This document shows, in pieces, positions 7,806 to 14,397 of a stretch of DNA of 21,322 nt. Every line of letters starts with the position of its first letter. The stretch's first letter is position 1. The stretch spans positions 1 to 21,322 of the forward strand of contig JAXDLK010000311.1 in NCBI GenBank assembly GCA_034666665.1. Reading direction: 5' to 3'. Under the pieces are notes generated by a model. It was not told the DNA's origin and searched no databases. It saw only the letters and a program-made list of their open reading frames with translations. The DNA comes from JAXDLK01 sp034666665. GTDB taxonomy: Bacteria > Desulfobacterota > Binatia > JACPRU01. A program made the position numbers and the translations under genes.

Positions 7806-8276
7806 CTACGTCTCGCGCGTTCTGCTGGTCGCCTGCCGCGGCTCGGGGCGGCGTCCGGCGACCGCGCAGCGGAGCGCTCGCAGGACGTCTTCGCGGGCGA
7901 TGATGCCCGTGAGCCGACCGCCGTCCACGACGGGGAAGCTCTTGCAGCGCGTCTTCAGCATCGCCTCGAGCACGCGCGTGAGCGGCGTGTCGGAATCGAA
8001 GGTGATCGGAGACGGAGTCTTGAACAGAGATGCGGCTTGGCGCATGATGTCGTCGTAAGGCGGGAGGATGCGGCTGGTGTCGAACGCGAATGCTTGCAGC
8101 ACGTCGAGCTTGGTGAGCACACCGAGGAGTCGACCGCTGTGTTCGACGACCGGGAGGCAGTTGAAGTCGTGATCTTCGAAGCGTCGCTCGGCGTCCGCGA
8201 GGGAGGCTTCGGGCCGAATCGTGATCGGCTGCACGGTCATGGCGTCCCGCACATGGTATTCGAGAAACTCGTACAT
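7806..8276 (-). CDS. tandem CBS-domain protein
   Basis: The 156-residue protein is made almost entirely of two CBS domains (about 9-70 and 85-145), recognisable from DAMTVQPITIRPEASLADA, LPVVEHSGRLLGVLTKLDVL, then FPVVDGGRLTGIIAREDVL. CBS pairs bind adenine nucleotides or related ligands and usually regulate a partner protein. The ATG at 8276 has GAGGTG about 10 bases upstream. The gene sits between the triheme cytochrome and the acetyltransferase/synthetase fusion on the same strand. An adenylate-sensing role for the fusion enzyme is a reasonable inference but nothing in the sequence proves it. It has no membrane segment and a basic, probably disordered C-terminal tail. Confidence 0.9.
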   Translation of the reverse strand: MYEFLEYHVRDAMTVQPITIRPEASLADAERRFEDHDFNCLPVVEHSGRLLGVLTKLDVLQAFAFDTSRILPPYDDIMRQAASLFKTPSPITFDSDTPLTRVLEAMLKTRCKSFPVVDGGRLTGIIAREDVLRALRCAVAGRRPEPRQATSRTRET

Positions 8277-8459
8277 GGGGCCGGCACCTCGTCTTTGGAC
8301 GGAGTGCCACGACGATCACCGTCGCGGCAAGGGTGGTGCCGGCGACGAACGGGCGCTGCACTGATGCGTGACAGATCCGGGCTCAGCCTGCCCCGACCCT
8401 CGGTTTCGCGATGGGCTACGGACCATCCACGGGCACGGCGCCGCCGGTGTCGCGCTGGA

Positions 8460-9395
8460 TCAGGAGACGGTATCCGTCCGAGGCCGCACGTCCCCCGGCC
8501 GAGTCGATTCCTTCGGCAGTGAACGCAAGTACGCGAGGATCGACCGCAGCTCGCCTTCCGTGAGCGATTCGCCGAAGTGAGGCATGCGCGGCCGCGCGCG
8601 CCGGAGCATGTGCCAGATCCCGGCGCGGATCTCTTCCGGATCCTTGCGCCGGAAGAACTGGGCGTCGAATGCGAACTTCGGGTGTGGCAGCTCGGTGACC
8701 GCGGACTCGGCACCCTCGCCGTGGATGCCGTGGCAGACCTGACAGTAGCGATCGTAGAGCTCGTATCCCGGCGAGAGCAGGCGGACGAAGGCCGCAATCG
8801 CGCGTGCCTCGGGCTCCGCGATCTGGGGAGCGAGCGCGGGCATCCGGCCAGTGCCGTGTCGAACGAGCTCGCGCAGCCGCTCGTCCGTGATCGAGCTCTG
8901 GAAATCTTCCCGAGAAAGGTCCCGAGGCAAGTGTGCCACCCCGGAGGGACGCCGCGCCTGTGGCCGCCCGTAATCATCGTGACAAGGGAGACAGCGATCG
9001 TAGTAGATCTCGCGCCCAGAATCGGCGAGGTGCCAATCGATCGTGGGGAGCCGGTGCAGGAATCGGAATAGGTCTTCGGTCCGGCTTGCCTCGGCGCGGA
9101 GCGCCTCCGGCCGGAGCTCGAGCCGAAGCTCCTTGCCATGGCGGACGAACTCTACGAGCTCCGAATCCGAGTAGTCGTGGAGCACCGGGTTGCCGCGAAG
9201 CCTCGGCGGGGGCTCGGCGAAGCGCGACGCGTCCGGTCCGTCTCCCTCGGCGGCTTCTCCGTGGCAACGGGCGCAGCGCTCGAAGTAGAGCCGGCGGCCA
9301 CCGGCGTCAGCCGATGCATCAGCGCAAGCGACGCTCGCGAGCGCGATCACCGCGAGCAGTGAAGCTTGCAGGATAGTCCTCGATGGAGGTCTCAC
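8460..9395 (-). CDS. exported triheme c-type cytochrome
   Basis: The 311-residue product starts at a GTG (9395; no ATG is available) and has an N-terminal signal sequence (ILQASLLAVIALASVACA). Cys24 is a possible lipoprotein cysteine, though the lipobox is imperfect. Three cytochrome c domains follow, each with one haem-binding motif: CARCH (41-45), CLPCH (135-139) and CQVCH (218-222). The second and third domains have downstream methionines suited as axial ligands (M185 in GRMPAL, M271 in PRMPHF). The first domain has no methionine at all after its haem motif, so that haem needs another ligand or is five-coordinate. It should carry electrons in the periplasm or on a membrane face. The neighbouring NO reductase is of quinol type and does not need it, so its partner is unknown. 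It is the first gene of the minus-strand block. Confidence 0.92.
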   Translation of the reverse strand: MRPPSRTILQASLLAVIALASVACADASADAGGRRLYFERCARCHGEAAEGDGPDASRFAEPPPRLRGNPVLHDYSDSELVEFVRHGKELRLELRPEALRAEASRTEDLFRFLHRLPTIDWHLADSGREIYYDRCLPCHDDYGRPQARRPSGVAHLPRDLSREDFQSSITDERLRELVRHGTGRMPALAPQIAEPEARAIAAFVRLLSPGYELYDRYCQVCHGIHGEGAESAVTELPHPKFAFDAQFFRRKDPEEIRAGIWHMLRRARPRMPHFGESLTEGELRSILAYLRSLPKESTRPGDVRPRTDTVS

Positions 9396-9430
9396 GTGCC
9401 GGCTCTAGAGGCGCTGCGTACCTGGATCGA

Positions 9431-9458
9431 CTGATATTCGACGAGGCTAGTCGCGCAA
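9431..9458 (-). promoter_or_regulatory. candidate sigma-70-like promoter for the cytochrome gene
   Basis: On the minus strand TTGCGC (9458-9453) is followed by a 16-base spacer and TATCAG (9436-9431). The -10 box ends 35 bases before the GTG start of the triheme cytochrome. The hexamers only partly match the consensus, and the site was found by eye. Confidence 0.35.
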
Positions 9459-9494
9459 CTCGCGGACACGAGATCGATCCCGAGGGGAAGAGCG

Positions 9495-9611
9495 ATGAGG
9501 CAGCCGCGGAGCGAGGAACGATTCATGCGATGGCACCGTCACCCGCTGTGGAGGTTCCGCTCAGGCTCGACACGACGTCGTGGACGTATCACCGGTCGCG
9601 CCGGTTGTTGA
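9495..9611 (+). CDS. 38-residue basic ORF, uncertain
   Basis: The ATG at 9495 is preceded by GAGGGGAAGAG, a good ribosome binding site, and the frame ends at TGA 9609-9611. The product begins MRQPRSEERFMRWHRHPLWR and is very rich in Arg. I recognise no family. It may be a degenerate fragment or chance coding, and it lies in the gap between two divergent genes. Confidence 0.2.
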   Translation: MRQPRSEERFMRWHRHPLWRFRSGSTRRRGRITGRAGC

Positions 9612-9699
9612 GCGCCGGCGGGACTCGAGATCGAAGCTCGCCCGATGCGTTCACAACTGTCGCCGCGGCGTGTACTGATCCCCGCGGAGGTTCCCCCGC

Positions 9700-9756
9700 A
9701 TGACTCGAGAGAAGCTCACGTTCCTCACGGACGATCTCCAGCGGATACAGAAGTAG
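9700..9756 (+). CDS. 18-residue ORF with a strong ribosome binding site, uncertain
   Basis: GGAGG at 9686-9690 lies 9 bases before the ATG at 9700. The frame reads MTREKLTFLTDDLQRIQK and stops at TAG 9754-9756. The amphipathic, charged product differs from the Arg-rich noise typical of out-of-frame GC-rich DNA. It could be the stub of a lost gene or a leader peptide. Nothing after the stop continues it convincingly in another frame. Confidence 0.25.
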   Translation: MTREKLTFLTDDLQRIQK

Positions 9757-9878
9757 CGAGCGCGGCGCAGTGTGATCGCCGTCGTGGACACGCGCTCAGG
9801 ACGCTCTTCTGCGCGGCTCGAGCGCCACGCCGTCCGCGAAAGTTCATCTCCGTCCGTCGTTACCGCCGTGGCCGTGGT

Positions 9879-9906
9879 TTGGTCGGAGAGCCCGAGACGG
9901 TATAAA
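9879..9906 (+). promoter_or_regulatory. candidate sigma-70-like promoter for the multi-PAS kinase
   Basis: TTGGTC (9879-9884), a 16-base spacer and TATAAA (9901-9906) make the best -35/-10 pair in the region. TATAAA stands out against the GC-rich surroundings. Transcription from here would give a 5' leader of about 125 bases ahead of the GTG at 10040. Confidence 0.5.
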
Positions 9907-9960
9907 CGAGGAGATCCTGCTCCCCCGCTCATCACACGACCGTACTACTCGACGATCCGG

Positions 9961-10026
9961 TGCCCCGCCGCAACTCGAGTTCCGGCAACGATGTGATCTC
10001 CCGACGGGGCAGGGATCGCTCGATCC
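9961..10026 (+). other. potentially folded 5' leader of the kinase mRNA
   Basis: TGCCCCG (9961-9967) can pair with CGGGGCA (10005-10011) around a 37-base loop that itself contains the palindrome AACTCGAGTT (9972-9981). A second small hairpin, GGATCG/CGATCC (10013-10018 with 10021-10026), ends directly before the GAGGTG ribosome binding site of the kinase. The arrangement could affect translation or bind a protein. It matches no riboswitch class known to me. Confidence 0.35.
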
Positions 10027-10039
10027 GTGAGGTGCTGAT

Positions 10040-13000
10040 GTGAATCTCGGCGCGCCAGGGCTGACGAAAGGAACGCAAGCTCCAGCCGCGGCATTCGAGC
10101 GCGCCGTGATCGACTGCTCCACGAATGCCGTTTACGCGCTCGATCTGCAGGGCCGGTATACATTCCTCAACGGCCGCGCTGCCGAGTTTTCGGGATACGC
10201 AATCGAGGATCTGCTCGGGTCCCACTTCTCCAGGGTGTTCCCCGACGAACGGGTCAAAGGGGTCCAGGAGTGCTTCCTGAGGGCCTGCGGAGGAATCGCC
10301 ACCAGGCAATTGGAAACCGAGATCGCGCACCGAGACGGAACTCTGAGGATCGTCTCGTACAGCATGGGGCCATTGACGGTCGACGGCGACGTCCGTGGGG
10401 TCGTCGGTACGGTCGATGACGTCACCGAACGCAGAATGGCCGAGCGCAGGCTCGCGGAGCGCGAGAGACAGCTCGAGCAAGCCGAGCGAGTCGCACACCT
10501 GGGAAGTTGGGAATGGCATGCCGCGACGGATCGCGTGAATTGGTCCGACGGGCTCTATCGGGTGCTCGGTGTCGTTCCTGGCGAATGCAGCCCGTCCTTC
10601 CACGCCTATCTGGAGCTCGTTCATTCCGACGACCGGGAGAGAGTGCGGAGAACCGTCGGCGCCGCGCTCCGCGAACGCAAATCATTTCGCGTGGAAGAGC
10701 GGATCGTTCGGCCAGACGGGGAGGTGCGGCTTCTCGAATTGCGTGCCGAGGTCATGCCCGACGCCGCGGGCGGTGCGGCGAGCATGGTCGGCATCTGCCG
10801 GGACATCACCGAGGAAAGAAGGGCGGCGGAGACCATCCGCGAGAGCGAGGAGCGGTACCGGCAGCTGGTCGAGCTCTCTCCCCAGCCGATCGTCGTTCAT
10901 TCGGCGGGTACGTTCCTGTACCTGAATCCCGCGGCTGCGGGGCTCTTCGGAGCGGCGTCCGCCGACGATCTCGTCGGTAGCCCGGTCCTCGACTTGGTGC
11001 ATCCGGATTCGCGGGATCTGGTGCTGTCGCGGATCCAGCAAGTGCATGCCGACAAGAGACCGGTGGGCCCGGTCGAGCAGAAGCTCCTCCGGCTCGACGG
11101 CGAAGTCATCGACGCCGAAACCGTCGGCGCCCCGATCGAGTTCGCCGGCACACCCGCCGTCCAGGCCGCGATCATGGACATCACGGCGAGAAAGCGCGCC
11201 GAGCGCGAGCTCGCCGAGAGCGAGAGGCGATACCGGCTCCTCGCCGAGAATGCGACCGACCTGATCTCTCGTCACGACCGCGCCGGGCGCTTTCTGTATG
11301 CCTCGCCGGCCTCCTCGACCCTCACGGGCTACACGCCGGAGGAGCTGATCGGGCGTACGGGTCGGGAGCTCATCCACGCCGAGGACCGTGGGCGCGTCGC
11401 CGATTGCTTCCGCAAAGTCGTCGCGACCGGGGGGGTGGCCACGGTCGAATACAGAGTGCGCTGCAAGGACGGCCACCATGCATGGATCGAGTCGGCGGCT
11501 CGCGGCGTGCGAGAAGAGGGAACCGGCCGCGTACCAGAGATCGTTTCGGTGACACGAGACGTGACCGATCGAAAATGCATGGAGGAGCAACTTCGCGAAA
11601 GCATCGCTCGATTCGATCTGGCGGCGCGAGGGGCCAACGACGGCCTCTGGGACTCGAAGCTGGTTCCTGGCGAGCCCTGGTACTCGCCGAAGACGGAAGT
11701 CTACTTCTCTCCGCGATTCAAGGAGCTCCTCGGATTCGAGGATCACGAGTTCGAGAACGTCCTCGGCAGCTTCGAGTCCGTGCTCCATCCCGAGGACCGT
11801 GATCGCGTCTATCGAGCGCTGGAGGACCACATCGATCGGCGGGTGCCGTACACTTTCGCGTACCGCTTGCGAAACAAGGCGGGCGAGTACCGCTGGTTCG
11901 AGGCGAGCGGGCAGGGGGTATGGAATCGCGGGGGGCACCTCGTGCGGATGGCGGGATCGATCCGGGACGTGACCGATCGAAAGGAAGCCGAGAAGAGGTT
12001 GCGGCAGAGCGAGGAGCACGTACGCGCCGTCATCGAAGCTGCACTGGACGCGGTCGTCACCGTCGACACGCATGGCTCGATTCTCTTGTGGAACCAGCAG
12101 GCCGAGAAGCTGTTCGGCTGGGGTGCCGAAGAGGCTCGCGGCAGAAGGGCGACGGAGCTGGTCGTTCCGCTGCGGTTTCGGGAAGCGCTCGATTCCGGAC
12201 TGCGGCGGTTCCAAACCACCGGAGAGGCACTGCACTTGAATAGCCGGTTCGAGCTCACGCTGCTCCGCCGCGACGGCCACGAATTCCCGGTGGAGCTGAC
12301 GGTGAGCTCCACGCTCGGGGCCGCGTTCACCGCGTTCGTTCACGACATCAGCGACCGGAAATTGGCCGAGGAGCAACGCGCGCACCATGCGGCACAGCTC
12401 CAGGGCCTGGCGGAAGCGGCCTCGGCGATCAATTCGATGAATCCGCTCGCCTGGGTCCTGCAGATCATCACCGCGAAGGCGCGAGAAATCGTCGGCGCTC
12501 ACCAGGCAGTCACCAGCCTGACGAATGATCGAACCTCGGCGCAGGCGATCACCAGCGTCTCGCTCTCCGAGAAGTACGCCGCATGGCGTGAATACGACGC
12601 AGAGCCGGATGGCTCCGGCATCTACTCGCTCGCCTGCCGCATGAACGAGCCGATGCGGATGACCCAGAGTGAGCTCGAGGCGCATCCCGCGTGGCGCAGG
12701 TTCGGAAACGCCGCGGACCGGCATCCCCCGTTGCGCGGTTGGCTCGCCGCTCCGCTCGTCGGTCACGACGGGAAGAACATCGGCCTCATCCAGCTCTCCG
12801 ACCGCTACGAGGGCGAGTTCACCGCCGACGACGAAACGATCCTCGTGCAGCTCGCGCAGATGGCGTCGGTCGCGATCGAGAACGTGAACCTCTTCGAGGA
12901 AGCCCAGGGTGGGCGGCAGCGACTCCGAGAGCTCTCGAGACGCCTCGTGGAGGCGCAGGAGGCCGAGCGTCGGAGGATCGCTCGCGAGCTGCACGACGAG

Positions 13001-13564
13001 AGCGGTCAATTGCTCACCGCGGTCAAGTTCGCTCTCGAGAGCGTGCCGCAGGCCTTGTCATCCGCGGCCGGCGAGCGGCTCGCCGTCGCCACCGCACTGG
13101 TAGACCAGCTGCTCGAGCGGTTTCGCGAGCTGTGCCTGGACCTGCGCCCTTCGGCCCTCGACGACCTCGGCCTGCTCGCCGCCCTCCTCGAGCATTGCCG
13201 GCGCTATTCGAAACAGACCGGCGTCAGCGCACGCTTCCTCCACGAGGGTCTCGACCGCCGATTTCCGCCGGAGATCGAGATTGCTGCGTACCGTATCGTC
13301 CAGGAGGCGCTGACGAACGTAGCGCGGCATGCCGCCGTCGAGCGGGCGCTCGTCCGCGCGTGCGGTGACGACGAGACGTTGCGGATCCAAATCGAAGACG
13401 CGGGCGTCGGCTTCGATCCCTCGGCCCCCGGCCGTACCGGCGGGCTCACGGGGATGCGCGAGCGCGCGGAGCTGCTGGGAGGGCGCTTGCTGGTCGCCTC
13501 GACCCGGGGAGCCGGAACACGGGTGATCGCCGAGCTTCCGCTGCGCGCGCAGGAACCACGCTGA
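10040..13564 (+). CDS. sensor histidine kinase with six PAS domains, GAF and a NarX-type core
   Basis: The 1174-residue product has no clear membrane helix and is probably cytosolic. Six PAS domains run in tandem (about 17-130, 143-258, 268-384, 392-511, 520-647, 657-773), each ending in the typical D-(V/I)-T/S-x-R/E-(R/K) signature (D126, D255, D380, D507, D643, D769). A GAF domain follows at about 783-955. The kinase core is of the HisKA_3 type, with RRIARELHDESGQ and phospho-acceptor H985. The HATPase domain has QEALTNVARHA, EDAGVGFDP and GGLTGMRERAELLGG. HisKA_3 kinases normally pair with NarL/LuxR-type regulators, and one follows here with a one-base overlap (TGATG). The start is GTG 10040 with GAGGTG just upstream; the ATG two bases earlier is followed at once by a stop. 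The ligands of the PAS and GAF domains cannot be read from sequence. Confidence 0.95.
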   Translation: MNLGAPGLTKGTQAPAAAFERAVIDCSTNAVYALDLQGRYTFLNGRAAEFSGYAIEDLLGSHFSRVFPDERVKGVQECFLRACGGIATRQLETEIAHRDGTLRIVSYSMGPLTVDGDVRGVVGTVDDVTERRMAERRLAERERQLEQAERVAHLGSWEWHAATDRVNWSDGLYRVLGVVPGECSPSFHAYLELVHSDDRERVRRTVGAALRERKSFRVEERIVRPDGEVRLLELRAEVMPDAAGGAASMVGICRDITEERRAAETIRESEERYRQLVELSPQPIVVHSAGTFLYLNPAAAGLFGAASADDLVGSPVLDLVHPDSRDLVLSRIQQVHADKRPVGPVEQKLLRLDGEVIDAETVGAPIEFAGTPAVQAAIMDITARKRAERELAESERRYRLLAENATDLISRHDRAGRFLYASPASSTLTGYTPEELIGRTGRELIHAEDRGRVADCFRKVVATGGVATVEYRVRCKDGHHAWIESAARGVREEGTGRVPEIVSVTRDVTDRKCMEEQLRESIARFDLAARGANDGLWDSKLVPGEPWYSPKTEVYFSPRFKELLGFEDHEFENVLGSFESVLHPEDRDRVYRALEDHIDRRVPYTFAYRLRNKAGEYRWFEASGQGVWNRGGHLVRMAGSIRDVTDRKEAEKRLRQSEEHVRAVIEAALDAVVTVDTHGSILLWNQQAEKLFGWGAEEARGRRATELVVPLRFREALDSGLRRFQTTGEALHLNSRFELTLLRRDGHEFPVELTVSSTLGAAFTAFVHDISDRKLAEEQRAHHAAQLQGLAEAASAINSMNPLAWVLQIITAKAREIVGAHQAVTSLTNDRTSAQAITSVSLSEKYAAWREYDAEPDGSGIYSLACRMNEPMRMTQSELEAHPAWRRFGNAADRHPPLRGWLAAPLVGHDGKNIGLIQLSDRYEGEFTADDETILVQLAQMASVAIENVNLFEEAQGGRQRLRELSRRLVEAQEAERRRIARELHDESGQLLTAVKFALESVPQALSSAAGERLAVATALVDQLLERFRELCLDLRPSALDDLGLLAALLEHCRRYSKQTGVSARFLHEGLDRRFPPEIEIAAYRIVQEALTNVARHAAVERALVRACGDDETLRIQIEDAGVGFDPSAPGRTGGLTGMRERAELLGGRLLVASTRGAGTRVIAELPLRAQEPR

Positions 13565-14232
13565 TGGTGACCCTGCTGCTGGCAGATGATCACGCGGTCG
13601 TACGCGAAGGCCTGCGCGCGCTGCTCGAAGCAGAGGCGGGGTTCTCGGTGGTCGGGGAAGCGGGGAACGGGCTGGAAGCCTTACGCTTGGTCGAGCGTCT
13701 CCGTCCCCAGGTTCTCGTGTTGGATCTGATGATGCCGGGGCTCGGCGGGCTGGAGGTGACCCGCGAGGTCGCGAAGAAATTCTCGGCGACCCACGTGGTC
13801 GTGCTCTCGATGTACTCGAGCGAGAGCTACGTCATGGAGGCGATGAAGAAGGGCGCGGCCGCGTACGTGCTCAAGGGCTCGAGCCGCCTGGATCTCGTCA
13901 CCGCGATCCGCGAAGCCGCTGCCGGCCGGCGCTTCCTCAGCTCGCCACTGTCGGAGCATGCGATCAGCGCCTACTTGGCACGACCGAGCGGCGAGCACCT
14001 CGACGACTACGAGAACCTGACGAGGCGGGAACGCGAGGTCCTCCAGCTCCTCGCGGAAGGCCATTCTCACGCCGAGATCGGCTCCCGCCTCTTCATCAGC
14101 CCGCGTACGGTCGAAAGTCACAAGGCGAGCTTGATGCGGAAGCTCGCGCTGCGGACGCAAACCGACCTCATCCGCTACGCTCTCGAACGCGGCCTCTTGC
14201 CGCGGCTCGACGTCCCTCGCGCCCCCCGCTGA
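13564..14232 (+). CDS. NarL/LuxR-family response regulator
   Basis: The 222-residue protein has a receiver domain (1-120) with acidic pocket D8/D9, phospho-acceptor D54 in LVLDLMMPG and conserved K104. After a linker comes a LuxR-type helix-turn-helix at about 152-210 (LTRREREVLQLLAEG, then SPRTVESHKASLMRKL). It should bind DNA and switch transcription when phosphorylated. The ATG at 13564 overlaps the stop of the six-PAS kinase, which is almost certainly its phosphodonor. Its targets are unknown; the divergent region at 9396-10039 and the minus-strand respiratory block are natural candidates by position. It is the only DNA-binding regulator seen in the window. Confidence 0.96.
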   Translation: MVTLLLADDHAVVREGLRALLEAEAGFSVVGEAGNGLEALRLVERLRPQVLVLDLMMPGLGGLEVTREVAKKFSATHVVVLSMYSSESYVMEAMKKGAAAYVLKGSSRLDLVTAIREAAAGRRFLSSPLSEHAISAYLARPSGEHLDDYENLTRREREVLQLLAEGHSHAEIGSRLFISPRTVESHKASLMRKLALRTQTDLIRYALERGLLPRLDVPRAPR

Positions 14233-14238
14233 CCGAAT

Positions 14239-14264
14239 CCGGGTTCTCCCGGGGAGAACTCCGG
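14239..14264 (+). terminator. strong hairpin after the response regulator
   Basis: GTTCTCC (14243-14249) pairs with GGAGAAC (14253-14259) around CGG. The stem extends through CCGG on both sides with one bulged T. It starts 6 bases after the regulator stop. No T-run follows, so it may slow or stabilise the transcript rather than fully terminate it. Confidence 0.45.
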
Positions 14265-14267
14265 GCG

Positions 14268-14290
14268 AGCCCGTACCCTGCCGGCGGGCT
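14268..14290 (+). terminator. second hairpin downstream of the response regulator
   Basis: AGCCCG (14268-14273) and CGGGCT (14285-14290) flank an 11-base loop, immediately after the stronger hairpin. Together they mark a likely boundary between the first sensor/regulator pair and the next signalling genes. No T-run is present. Confidence 0.3.
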
Positions 14291-14301
14291 GGCGACGTTA
14301 G

Positions 14302-14332
14302 CCTGGTGACAGAGGGGCAACCGTGAACCAGG
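14302..14332 (+). other. inverted repeat enclosing a ribosome binding site
   Basis: CCTGGT (14302-14307) can pair with ACCAGG (14327-14332). The 19-base loop holds AGAGGGG and the GTG start of a 24-residue ORF. This could expose or hide the start depending on a bound factor, or serve as an operator. Six-base arms are short, so chance is possible. Confidence 0.25.
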
Positions 14333-14397
14333 AGCGGCACCGATCGCACGACGATCGCAGCTCGCGGAGGCGAGCCGCACGCCGGTCAGGCCGGTGA
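14323..14397 (+). CDS. 24-residue arginine-rich leader ORF coupled to the next kinase
   Basis: The GTG at 14323 has AGAGGGG 5 bases upstream. The frame encodes MNQERHRSHDDRSSRRRAAR followed by four more residues, and stops at TGA 14395-14397. The stop overlaps the GTG start of the REC-PAS-kinase by GTGA, the classic arrangement for translational coupling. The kinase start itself has only a weak ribosome binding site, so ribosomes finishing this ORF may be what loads it. No homologue is known to me; it may be a leader with no function as a peptide. Confidence 0.35.
   Translation: MNQERHRSHDDRSSRRRAARRSGR

Larger units (their letters stand above)
9396..10039. other. divergent intergenic control region, 644 bases
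   Basis: The region separates the minus-strand cytochrome gene from the plus-strand sensor kinase. No long frame here reads like a protein. It contains a candidate promoter toward the cytochrome (9431-9458), two tiny plus-strand ORFs (9495-9611 and 9700-9756), a candidate promoter toward the kinase (9879-9906) and a folded leader (9961-10026). No tRNA, CRISPR or insertion-sequence end was seen. Confidence 0.7.

Noticed and set aside
7747..8361. N-terminal extension of the acetyltransferase/synthetase fusion up to an ATG at 8361
   Set aside because: The extra 205 residues overlap the well-supported CBS gene in another frame and look like Arg-rich noise. The GNAT fold begins shortly after the ATG at 7746.
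10682..13009. Long minus-strand frame of about 775 codons opposite the six-PAS kinase
   Set aside because: It is a shadow of repeated PAS coding on the plus strand; no recognisable domain and no gene-like start.
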